This document shows, piece by piece, positions 1 through 6,066 of a stretch of 8,223 bases of DNA. Under the pieces are notes generated by a model, which was given only the letters and a program-made list of their open reading frames with translations, was not told the DNA's origin and did no database searches. Each line of letters begins with the position of its first letter. Positions within the stretch are counted from its first letter, which is position 1. Made by a program: the position numbers and the translations under genes. The DNA comes from an uncultured Lachnospiraceae bacterium (GTDB taxonomy: Bacteria; Bacillota; Clostridia; Lachnospirales; Lachnospiraceae): contig CAJTSL010000093.1 of the NCBI GenBank assembly GCA_910578845.1, positions 1-8,223 of the forward strand, written 5' to 3'.

Positions 1-388
1 TAAAAGTAATCCCACCTGCCGATACCGAAAGAGCTCCCGAGAGGAACGTCGCAAGCACCTTGTACATGCAGTATTTCTTCTTCCCTGCTTTCATAAGCAG
101 CGCTCTCAGCATATTCGTATTGTATTCCTCGCAAAAACTTACTGCATAGGGAAGTGCCGCCAGCATCGGAACCACATAGATACCATAAAAACCTCCAAAT
201 ATAAAAGAATTGCACCAATAATAGTATACATCCATAGTCACAGGAGATGTCCACATAAATGGTATCTGGTTCCAGGTATCCAGACAGATGCACAACACCA
301 CGCCAACCGGCACAAGGAGAAATCTCATCGTCAGACTCCTCTTAAGTTCAGTACCAAACAGACGGGGCAATGCCCTTTTATTCTCCAT
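1..388 (-). CDS. Membrane protein, possibly ABC-2-like permease subunit (partial, 3' end outside window)
   Basis: The reading frame starts at ATG 388 and stays open for 129 codons to the left edge, so the C-terminus is missing. After a short basic N-terminus (MENKRALPRLFGTELKR) a hydrophobic segment lies at about residues 22-36 and a second at about 62-82. A Lys-rich cytoplasmic-looking stretch (about residues 99-108) follows, then the start of a third segment (LSGALSVSAGGITF). The pattern of a short basic leader, first helix, extracytoplasmic loop with aromatics, and second helix resembles ABC-2-type permease subunits of Clostridia. That is inference; no diagnostic motif is visible and I do not recognise a named gene. 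The start overlaps the end of the lipoprotein gene by 11 bp. A Shine-Dalgarno GGGAGG at 400-405 lies inside that upstream gene, which points to co-transcription and probable translational coupling. Confidence 0.75.
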   Translation of the reverse strand, partial: MENKRALPRLFGTELKRSLTMRFLLVPVGVVLCICLDTWNQIPFMWTSPVTMDVYYYWCNSFIFGGFYGIYVVPMLAALPYAVSFCEEYNTNMLRALLMKAGKKKYCMYKVLATFLSGALSVSAGGITF

Positions 389-1541
389 AGGATAGATTAC
401 CTCCCGTTATCGCATTAATCCGCTCTGCACTGCTGTTTCCCGAAGGCGAATCTATCTGCACACACCAATAAGGCACCAGCTTATACTGTTCCTTCTCTTC
501 CCAGTCCGGTACAACGACATATTCCAGCCATATCCGGGAGATTGTAATCTGCGAGTCCAATATGGTATTTCCATAAATTTCCTTTACCGCTTCCAGTGCT
601 GCCTCCGCTGAGATAATCGTCTGCGCCTCTGCTTCCGGACTGGCGTCAAAAATTCCGCCCCTACTGACTATATAGCGAATCCCATCCTGATCAAGCAACA
701 TAGTGATTCGGGTTTCAGCCGTCCAAAAGGTTTCCACTGCCATGGATATGCCCGGCTCATTGATGCCGCTGTAGATTGACAGACCATCCTTCGTCAGTCC
801 ATACTCCAAATAGTATATCTCATCTGCGTCCGACCAGCCATCGACCGTAGTTTCTTTTCCTCTCTGTGCATCTTCTTGGTATTTCTGAGTCTGCCTATAC
901 TCCTCCTCTAACTCTGTTAGTATTTCCCGGTTCAGGGCATAAGCCGCAAGAACCTCCGAATCCTGTCCGGTCAGTTCCTTAATCTTTTCCTTTCCTGTCT
1001 GAATGGCATTCTCTGCGTTTAGGAAGGACAAATCCGGTATTTCTTCCTTCTGGAAAGAACAACTGCCGGCATTGTAATATGCGGATTCCACCAAATATAC
1101 GATATAGCCGTCCCTTTCCTCGTCCTTGGCATATGTAAAATTTCCATAGGGATCCGTACTAAAGTATCCGCCCTCTTCCGTTTTTGCAGAATATGCCCCC
1201 ACCCATTCCGGGTGATCCGTTACGACTGCTTCCGACTCTCCGAAGAAAACATCTAAATCTTCTCTCGGAAACGCTTGCTTTGTCAACGCATACACGCTAT
1301 ATACCTGCTCTTTTGGCAAAACTACCTCCGCATCAATGACCAACTTATCGGACAACTTCTCGCTGATATGGTTTGTTCCGGATTCCGCCCCTCCTACACT
1401 CCCCTGCATCGCCTCAGTGCTGCTTCCCGTCGGTGTACTCTCCAAGGGTTCTGCTGCCGTACCGGAACAGCCAGTCAACAGAATACCGGCAGACATAAGC
1501 ACAGACAACGCAAACATCTTTTTTGAAACGCTCTTTTTCAT
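378..1541 (-). CDS. Lipoprotein of unknown function (possibly DUF6034-like)
   Basis: A 387-residue predicted lipoprotein. The N-terminus is a classic type II signal peptide: basic MKKSVSKK, hydrophobic core at residues 9-22, and lipobox LTGC with the lipidated Cys at 25. A low-complexity Ser/Gly/Thr/Glu linker (about 26-60) would tether the domain to the outer face of the membrane. The mature part is acidic and rich in Tyr and Glu. A charged helical stretch (about 200-232) separates an N-terminal domain starting near LVIDAEVVLP from a C-terminal beta-rich domain ending in YKLVPYWCVQID and INAITGGNLSYGE. The architecture recalls the Clostridia lipoproteins grouped as DUF6034, but that assignment is from memory and uncertain. 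The start is well supported: ATG preceded by GGAGGA five bases upstream. The gene overlaps the downstream membrane-protein gene, so the two probably work at the membrane together. A promoter candidate lies at 1608-1635. Confidence 0.88.
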   Translation of the reverse strand: MKKSVSKKMFALSVLMSAGILLTGCSGTAAEPLESTPTGSSTEAMQGSVGGAESGTNHISEKLSDKLVIDAEVVLPKEQVYSVYALTKQAFPREDLDVFFGESEAVVTDHPEWVGAYSAKTEEGGYFSTDPYGNFTYAKDEERDGYIVYLVESAYYNAGSCSFQKEEIPDLSFLNAENAIQTGKEKIKELTGQDSEVLAAYALNREILTELEEEYRQTQKYQEDAQRGKETTVDGWSDADEIYYLEYGLTKDGLSIYSGINEPGISMAVETFWTAETRITMLLDQDGIRYIVSRGGIFDASPEAEAQTIISAEAALEAVKEIYGNTILDSQITISRIWLEYVVVPDWEEKEQYKLVPYWCVQIDSPSGNSSAERINAITGGNLSYGE

Positions 1542-1607
1542 AATATCTCCTCCATTTGATCAACAATATTTTCTTTTTTCCGTTCTGTGAAATCAATGAC
1601 AATTTCC

Positions 1608-1635
1608 ATTATCCCTATTTTTACCACAGTTACAA
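1608..1635 (-). promoter_or_regulatory. Candidate sigma-A promoter for the lipoprotein gene
   Basis: On the minus strand, TTGTAA (1635-1630, 4 of 6 to the -35 consensus) is followed after 16 bases by GATAAT (1613-1608, 5 of 6 to the -10). Transcription would start near 1601, giving a leader of about 60 nt before ATG 1541. No better candidate was seen between the lipoprotein gene and 1886. The right arm of the neighbouring inverted repeat begins only 7 bp upstream of the -35. Assigned by eye. Confidence 0.45.
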
Positions 1636-1642
1636 CCGTTCC

Positions 1643-1733
1643 TGCATGAAATGACATTTTTTGCCCTTTTTTGGTCACTTCACAAATATTCGTCTCAGCT
1701 TTCCCAAAATCTATAAAAATGTCTTTTCATGCA
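1643..1733. repeat. Long inverted repeat upstream of the lipoprotein promoter
   Basis: Two 19-bp arms, 1643-1661 (tgcatgaaatgacattttt) and 1715-1733 (aaaaatgtcttttcatgca), are reverse complements with one mismatch (18 of 19). They are separated by 53 bp of AT-rich sequence. The arms lie outside the predicted lipoprotein transcript, so if they matter it is as DNA: paired protein-binding sites, or the ends of a small decayed mobile element. No target-site duplication is visible at the flanks, which weakens the mobile-element reading. Confidence 0.7.
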
Positions 1734-1886
1734 ATTTCTATTCATTTCCCAGCTTAGATGTTATATCATTTTAATGTTACATATTGGAACAATCATACTA
1801 AGGAACTGTTGATAAGAATGGAAGATAAAAAGTGATATTTCGGCTTGGATTATTGTTGATTAAGTCTATGTCAATATTATCTATTT
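1734..1886. other. AT-rich gap, no gene recognised
   Basis: Remainder of the 345-bp gap between the lipoprotein gene and the MBL-fold remnant. Reading frames are short and closed on both strands, and no further MBL-fold sequence is recognisable after the remnant's TAA. No convincing promoter, terminator or RNA gene was seen. It probably includes one edge of the deletion that removed the rest of the hydrolase gene. Confidence 0.5.
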
Positions 1887-2105
1887 TTATATGAGGTGTT
1901 TCACTTCCGATATTCTTTGTCTGTTGCAGGTTACCACAATATCTTCTAGTGCGTCTGTCAACATTTTTATAGCGTCAATATACAGGCTTGGTCCTAGCCG
2001 TTCATACCTACAGCCTTTTCCTCTGGCTTCTTCGCAAATTTTACATTGACAAAATGAACTTGGAATAATTGACATGCCGCCACTACCAATAATTTTCAAT
2101 TTCAA
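1887..2105 (-). pseudogene. MBL-fold (PhnP-like) metallohydrolase, N-terminal fragment
   Basis: From TTG 2105 the frame encodes about 72 residues that begin like MBL-fold hydrolases of the PhnP-like group: LKLKIIGSGG (first strand and Gly turn), then CQCKICEEARGKG, a Cys-rich insert typical of Clostridia members, then GPSLYID. The end, EVKHLI followed by TAA, falls where these proteins continue into the metal-binding HxHxDH motif. The catalytic core and roughly two thirds of the expected length (about 250 residues) are therefore absent. The segment TDALEDI stands where family members usually read IDTPEDI, suggesting decay before the break as well. The frame is also open upstream to GTG 2135, but TTG 2105 is preferred because AAAGGTGG lies a suitable distance before it and it starts at the conserved strand. 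It abuts the truncated TetR gene. Family assignment is from recognisable motifs only. Confidence 0.65.
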
Positions 2106-2131
2106 ATCTTTTACACCACCTTTCGCATGAA

Positions 2132-2431
2132 TCACAGGGAATAATAATGCGTTTTCATTCCTGTTAAATATTTAAGCAATATCGCTGTTACTGCCGAGCA
2201 ATTTTGTTCTATCCTTAAATCAATCTCATTATCCTGCTCACTTGTCATATCATCAATAATCTCTTGAAAGATTTGACGTGTGCTTTCGTAATGGCAATAC
2301 AACCCGCCTCTGCTTAATTTCGCCACATCGCAGATATCCTTCATTGTCACTTGCTTAAAACCTTTTTCTGCAAACAAAGAACATGCACATTTCTTTATAT
2401 GTTTCCTTGTTTCCTGTCCTCTTTTATTCAT
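2132..2431 (-). pseudogene. TetR/AcrR-family transcriptional regulator, truncated
   Basis: From ATG 2431 the frame gives 99 residues. Residues 1-50 are a textbook TetR DNA-binding domain: TRKHIKKCACSLFAEKGF, then TMKDICDVAKLSRGGLYCHYES as the helix-turn-helix with its Tyr-His-Tyr turn, followed by RQIFQEIIDDM at the start of helix 4. Family members usually have about 190-200 residues. Here the ligand-binding and dimerisation domain stops after about 45 residues with an unrelated-looking tail (YLTGMKTHYYSL). The frame is open back to TTG 2509, but the added 26 residues are unlike TetR N-termini and would overlap the promoter, so ATG 2431 with AGGA upstream is preferred. The stop overlaps the open frame of the MBL remnant, so the two were probably an operon (regulator plus hydrolase) that suffered deletion. 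A DNA-binding fragment could still be made, but without most of the dimer interface I expect no normal function. Confidence 0.7.
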
Positions 2432-2446
2432 AAATAGTCCTATTTT

Positions 2447-2496
2447 CCGACATATGTGTCTGAAACTTTTATGCGACATACGTGTTCGGAAGTCAA
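2447..2496 (-). promoter_or_regulatory. Promoter and candidate operator of the truncated TetR gene
   Basis: On the minus strand, TTGACT (2496-2491, 5 of 6) and CATAAA (2473-2468, 4 of 6) are separated by exactly 17 bp. Two copies of a 12-bp sequence, CGACATATGTGT (2448-2459) and CGACATACGTGT (2474-2485, plus-strand reading), differ at one base and lie 26 bp apart. The first has an 8-bp dyad core (ACATATGT). One copy fills the promoter spacer and the other sits around or just after the start point, the usual arrangement for TetR autorepression. The operator role is inferred from position and repetition. Confidence 0.5.
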
Positions 2497-2594
2497 CAAA
2501 AAGCGGCAAAGATTTCTCTCTACCGCCATCAACGTCTAAATATAAATAATCTTCTTATTCACAATCTCTCTTGCACATGCACTTATGTTGTTGC

Positions 2595-2818
2595 GCTGCC
2601 TTGATCACGCCGATCAGGCATTCTAGGCTTCATTCATCTTTGTCAGCTTTGCTGCCTTGATCACGCCGATCAGGCACTCTAGGTTTCATTCATCTTTGTC
2701 AGCTTTGCTGCCTTGATCACGCCGATCAGGCGCTCTAGGTTTCGTTCATTTTTGTCAGTTTTGCTGCCTTGATCACGCCGATCAGGCACTCTAGGTTTCG
2801 TTCATTTTTGTCAGTTTT
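2595..2818. repeat. Tandem array, 56-bp units, at the 3' end of prfA
   Basis: Four units start at 2595, 2651, 2707 and 2763, each beginning gctgccttgatcacgcc and exactly 56 bp long. Adjacent units differ by 2, 4 and 1 substitutions, with no indels. On the minus strand each unit holds the last codons of prfA with the TAG stop (about 35 bp, from AGGCAGC to CCTAG) plus about 21 bp containing the inverted repeat GCCTGATC/GATCAAGGC (8 bp with one bulge, loop ggcgt). No T-run follows the hairpin, so it is not a canonical terminator. A fifth, more diverged register of the unit lies inside prfA itself, where ctagg recurs at 2847, again 56 bp from 2791. The array ends abruptly at 2594, just after GGCAGC on the minus strand. 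It covers most of the non-coding DNA between prfA and the TetR remnant. Confidence 0.95.
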
Positions 2819-3864
2819 GCTGCCTGATCGGCGGCAATGCAGGCGTCTAGGATTTCCTGGATGTCGCCGTTCATAATCTTATCCAATTTGTAGAGCGTCA
2901 GATTGATCCGATGGTCGGTCACACGCCCTTGCGGGAAATTATATGTCCTGATTTTCTCAGAACGATCACCGGTGCCAATCTGGCTTTTCCTTAGCTCTGC
3001 CTCGGCATCGTGCGCTTTCTGCTGCTCGATGTCATATAATTTCGCCCGTAACAAGGCGAAAGCTTTCGCCTTATTCTGCAATTGCGACTTCTCCGTCTGG
3101 CTATATACGACGATGCCTGTCGGATAATGGGTCAGGCGCACAGCCGAATCAGTTGTGTTGACACACTGTCCGCCATTTCCCGACGCCCTCATTACATCGA
3201 TCCTGATATCCTTTTCATCTATTTCTACATCCACTTCTTCTGCTTCCGGCATCACCGCTACGGTAATCGTAGATGTATGGATTCGCCCTCCCGATTCGGT
3301 CTCCGGCACACGCTGCACGCGGTGTACGCCGCTTTCGTATTTCAGGACGGAATAGGCTCCTTGTCCCGTCACCATGAAAGTAACGCTCTTCATACCGCCG
3401 ATGCCGATTTCTTCCACTTCCGCCGTCTCTACTTTCCAACGTCTGCTTTCCGCATAGTGGACATACATACGGTAAATCTCCGCTGCAAACAAAGCCGCCT
3501 CATCGCCGCCGGCACCTGCACGGATCTCCACAATAACGTTCTTGTCATCATTCGGGTCTTTGGGCAGGAGCAGTATTTTCAGCTCATGCTCTAACTCTTC
3601 TATCCTCTTCTTAGAAGCCGAAAGCTCCTCTTTGAGCATTTCACGCATCTCTTCATCGGACTCGCTCTCTAACATAGCAAGGCTGTCTTCTACATCCTGA
3701 TTACATTTCCGGTACTCTTTATAAGCCTCTACGATGGGCGTAAGATCGCTCTGCTCCTTCATGAGCGCGCGAAACCGTTCCTGATTGTCCGCTACGGTAG
3801 GCTCGCTTAATTCATTCATGATTTCTTCAAATTTTCTGAGTAAGTCCTCTAATTTGTCAAACAT
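2791..3864 (-). CDS. prfA: Peptide chain release factor 1 (RF1)
   Basis: Class I release factor that recognises UAA and UAG in the ribosomal A site and triggers peptidyl-tRNA hydrolysis. At 357 residues it has the family's normal length. The N-terminal coiled region (1-105) leads into the release-factor core with RAGAGGDEAALFA (115-127). The codon-recognition tripeptide position reads PET (187-189), followed by GGRIHTSTITVAVMPE. The catalytic GGQ is at 231-233 in RASGNGGQCVNTTDSAVR; a Cys follows where E. coli RF1 has His. The C-terminal basic region carries RSEKIRTYNFPQGRVTDHR (301-319). ATG 3864 is preceded by AAAGGA about nine bases upstream. It follows prmC by 62 nt, probably in one operon; PrmC methylates Gln233. 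Oddity: the last codons and stop coincide with the first junction of a 56-bp tandem array, and TAG appears to arise from a frame-shifted copy of an internal CCTAGA. Confidence 0.98.
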   Translation of the reverse strand: MFDKLEDLLRKFEEIMNELSEPTVADNQERFRALMKEQSDLTPIVEAYKEYRKCNQDVEDSLAMLESESDEEMREMLKEELSASKKRIEELEHELKILLLPKDPNDDKNVIVEIRAGAGGDEAALFAAEIYRMYVHYAESRRWKVETAEVEEIGIGGMKSVTFMVTGQGAYSVLKYESGVHRVQRVPETESGGRIHTSTITVAVMPEAEEVDVEIDEKDIRIDVMRASGNGGQCVNTTDSAVRLTHYPTGIVVYSQTEKSQLQNKAKAFALLRAKLYDIEQQKAHDAEAELRKSQIGTGDRSEKIRTYNFPQGRVTDHRINLTLYKLDKIMNGDIQEILDACIAADQAAKLTKMNET

Positions 3865-3897
3865 TTCCCAATGTCCTTTCTCTTTCTAAATACCTAA

Positions 3898-3947
3898 GCA
3901 AATACGAAACTTCCAGTTCCCAGAACCTAGTTGCGCAAGATAGACAG
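3898..3947. repeat. Diverged 50-nt repeat, copy 1 (over the prmC stop codon)
   Basis: This segment aligns without gaps to 8113-8162 in the same orientation, with about 35 of 50 identical positions by hand count. Shared blocks on the plus strand include cgaaact, aacct and atagaca. This copy supplies the last prmC codons and stop and most of the prmC-prfA spacer. Similarity seems to continue weakly towards the prfA Shine-Dalgarno. Confidence 0.5.
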
Positions 3948-4814
3948 CGTAGCGAAAGCGACCCTGTCAAGGCCTGCGAAATCCTTTATGATCTCGATCC
4001 CAGTGAATCCTTCTGCTGCCATGATCTCACGGACAGCCTCACCCTGATCATAACCGATTTCAAAAAGAAGCGCTCCGCCCCCCGCCAGATACTGTTTCGC
4101 CTCTCTGGCAATCTTACGGTAAAAATATAAGCCGTCCTCCATGCCATCCAAAGCAATGCGCGGCTCAAACTGCCTTACTTCAGGCATCAACGTATCAATC
4201 ACGCCGCTCTGGATATAAGGAGGATTCGATACGATCATTTCAAATTCCCATTCGTCAGGAGAAAGCTGTCCGAACAAATCGCTTTGCAAAAATTCTACCT
4301 GTATGTCATTTTTTAATTTACTGATACATTCTGTATTTCTTCCGGCCACCGTTAATGCCTGTTCTGAAACATCCACGCCTAAACCGGTACAGCCATTTGA
4401 ATAATATAGCAGGCTTAGCAAGATACATCCGGAACCGGTACACATATCCAGAATACGCATACCGTCATGCAGATGCCGCATGGCTTCTTCTACCAGTATC
4501 TCTGTGTCCTGGCGCGGGATCAGGACATTCTCATCCACGAGAAATTCCAGTCCCATAAATTCCTGTACGCCGACAATATACTGTAACGGCTTATGCGCTT
4601 CTCTTTCCGAAATATACTTTACATAACATTCCTGTTCCGCCGCTGTTACTTCCCGTTCCCCATGCACAAGCAAGGTATTCCGGTTTGTTTTGCAGATATA
4701 TTCTAACAGCAGCCTGGCATTTAGTTCGGCTTCCGCCACTTCTGCCTCTTGTAACCGCGCCACGCCCCATTCATATGCCTGTCTGTAATTCCATCCTTCC
4801 ACAGTCCTGTCCAT
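3927..4814 (-). CDS. prmC: Release factor glutamine N5-methyltransferase PrmC
   Basis: S-adenosylmethionine-dependent enzyme that methylates the Gln of the GGQ motif in release factors RF1 and RF2. From ATG 4814 it has 295 residues, close to the family norm. The N-terminal helical release-factor-binding domain starts at NYRQAYEWGVARLQEAEV. It is followed by LIPRQDTEILVE (near 98-109), SAM motif I ILDMCTGSGC (121-130), the acidic end of strand beta-2 in GVDVSEQAL, and the catalytic NPPY (197-200), which holds the substrate glutamine amide. The frame is open to TTG 4850, and ATG 4835 is another option. ATG 4814 is chosen because AGGGAG precedes it, although only three bases away, and because the extra residues do not resemble PrmC N-termini. 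The start is therefore less certain than the gene. Its substrate gene prfA lies immediately downstream. Confidence 0.95.
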   Translation of the reverse strand: MDRTVEGWNYRQAYEWGVARLQEAEVAEAELNARLLLEYICKTNRNTLLVHGEREVTAAEQECYVKYISEREAHKPLQYIVGVQEFMGLEFLVDENVLIPRQDTEILVEEAMRHLHDGMRILDMCTGSGCILLSLLYYSNGCTGLGVDVSEQALTVAGRNTECISKLKNDIQVEFLQSDLFGQLSPDEWEFEMIVSNPPYIQSGVIDTLMPEVRQFEPRIALDGMEDGLYFYRKIAREAKQYLAGGGALLFEIGYDQGEAVREIMAAEGFTGIEIIKDFAGLDRVAFATLSILRN

Positions 4815-4905
4815 TCTCTCCCTGGCAACAACCATATTCCGCCATATCAATGATCTAGTTATCTATGCTAATTTCCTTAGTTCCTTCATCCCTACGGTCT
4901 TCATC

Positions 4906-5994
4906 CTAATTGTCTATCGCAGCTTCTTCCTTACTGCCTGTCGTGACCTCTTCTTCCTTACTTTCTGTTACGGCCTCTTCTTCGTTGCCTGTCATGGCCT
5001 CCTCATCTTCATCCTGCCCGTCTCCGTCTACCAGCCAGGAATCGTCGATCTCATAGCCAAACGTCTCATATAAATATGCCTTCCAGTCGAAGACAGCCTC
5101 TACTGCCGCAATAGCGACTTCAACCATATCTTCTGTAGGTTCTTTGGTCGTCAGTCTCTGTAGCCACATCCCTGGCGCCGAGATCACCCGGACTACTATA
5201 TTCTCGCTCCTGCCCGCTAATCTGATGATTTCATAAGAAATGCCTGCAATCACTGGTATCAGCGCAATCCGTAACAATACTTTATAAACGGGGTTCTCTA
5301 CCCTGATAAAGAAAAACAGCACAACACTGACCAACATGACAAATAAAAGGAAACTGGTCCCGCAACGCTTATGCTGCTTCGAGCTGCGCATCACATTCCG
5401 TACCGTGAGCGGACGCCCCTTTTCAATACAGTTGATACATTTATGTTCCGCGCCGTGATACATATATACCCTTCGGATATCTTTCATCAGAGAAATGCAC
5501 AGCACGTACATAACGAAAATGAAAATGCGGACTGCTCCCTCTATAATTGCCATCAAAGATGTATTCCTGATATAATCATGAAAAAGCGATGTCAAATAAT
5601 AAGGCAGTACCATAAAAATAGCAATTGCAAGGACAAGGGAGAAAACGGTCACAATTCCCGTAAAGACTTTCTCCGCCTTATCTTTGAATATTTTATTGAA
5701 CGCCTTATCCGCCATAGTCTCTTTTGCTTCGTCGTCTTCATAAAAAGCGGCGGAAAAATTCAAACTTTTCATTCCCAGCGCCAGAGAGTCTATAAAGTTA
5801 AAAATTCCCCGGATAAAAGGAATCTTCACCAATTTGCTCTCATGTAGGATACCATGGTAAGTATCCACATCTACTTCGATCTCACCGTCCGGCTTACGGA
5901 CAGCCACTGCATACTGCTCTTTATTTTTCATCATAATGCCTTCCAGAACAGCCTGGCCGCCAATTCCGGAATAACGGCTCTGTTTCCTCTTCAC
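4906..5994 (-). CDS. DUF1385 family membrane protein (YqhQ-like)
   Basis: A 362-residue protein of the DUF1385 family, related to B. subtilis YqhQ, of unknown function; a metal-dependent activity has been suggested. Visible family features are GGQAVLEGIMM near the N-terminus (12-22), PFIRGIFNFIDSLALGMKSL, YHGAEHKCINCIE (about 179-191) with conserved His and Glu, HKRCGTSFLL, and PGMWLQRLTTKEP. Four hydrophobic segments lie at about 112-136, 147-170, 213-230 and 238-256. The acidic C-terminal tail (about 325-362) consists of three degenerate 8-9-residue repeats. The frame extends to 6051, but GTG 5994 is preferred: GGAGG lies eight bases upstream and the family begins shortly before GGQAVLEG. 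The longer start would run through the hairpin at 6030-6055. It lies between rpmE and prmC, the usual Clostridia order, and is probably co-transcribed with both. Confidence 0.92.
   Translation of the reverse strand: MKRKQSRYSGIGGQAVLEGIMMKNKEQYAVAVRKPDGEIEVDVDTYHGILHESKLVKIPFIRGIFNFIDSLALGMKSLNFSAAFYEDDEAKETMADKAFNKIFKDKAEKVFTGIVTVFSLVLAIAIFMVLPYYLTSLFHDYIRNTSLMAIIEGAVRIFIFVMYVLCISLMKDIRRVYMYHGAEHKCINCIEKGRPLTVRNVMRSSKQHKRCGTSFLLFVMLVSVVLFFFIRVENPVYKVLLRIALIPVIAGISYEIIRLAGRSENIVVRVISAPGMWLQRLTTKEPTEDMVEVAIAAVEAVFDWKAYLYETFGYEIDDSWLVDGDGQDEDEEAMTGNEEEAVTESKEEEVTTGSKEEAAIDN
4924..5004 (-). repeat. Degenerate in-frame 27-bp repeats in the acidic tail
   Basis: The C-terminal tail of the DUF1385 protein reads as about three consecutive units: EEAMTGNEE, EAVTESKEE and EVTTGSKEE. 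The DNA repeats accordingly, with GGCAACGAAGAAGAGG and AGTAAGGAAGAAGAGG recurring. The units are in frame, so copy number could change without breaking the gene. The tail follows the conserved domain and lies after the last membrane segment. Confidence 0.7.
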
Positions 5995-6029
5995 GTTATC
6001 CGCCTCCGCACATTTTTTTGGTATTAAAT

Positions 6030-6055
6030 AAGGTTGAGATATGCACCCCAACCTT
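6030..6055 (-). terminator. Hairpin between rpmE and the DUF1385 gene, possible weak terminator
   Basis: On the minus strand AAGGTTG pairs perfectly with CAACCTT, and the stem can extend inward by four more pairs including G-U pairs, leaving the four-base loop GCAT. The downstream tail is only ATTTAATACC, a poor U-tract, so I expect partial termination or an mRNA processing/stability element that lowers expression after rpmE. On the plus strand the hairpin is followed by TTTTT, but no plus-strand gene is present to use it. Confidence 0.45.
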
Positions 6056-6066
6056 TTTCAACCAAA

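Noticed and set aside
1414..1602. Minus-strand 62-codon ORF over the lipoprotein start
   Set aside because: It is an out-of-frame shadow of the lipoprotein gene, whose signal peptide and Shine-Dalgarno are clear.
2432..2509. N-terminal extension of the TetR fragment from TTG 2509
   Set aside because: It would translate through the promoter and operator repeats, and the residues do not resemble a TetR N-terminus.
2595..2818. CRISPR array
   Set aside because: The repeats are directly contiguous 56-bp units with no unique spacers, and they contain the prfA 3' end; no cas genes are nearby.
3082..3594. 170-codon plus-strand ORF inside prfA
   Set aside because: Antisense to an unmistakable RF1 gene and without recognisable protein features.
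5371..5847. 158-codon plus-strand ORF inside the DUF1385 gene
   Set aside because: Antisense to a conserved gene; no motifs and no convincing start context.
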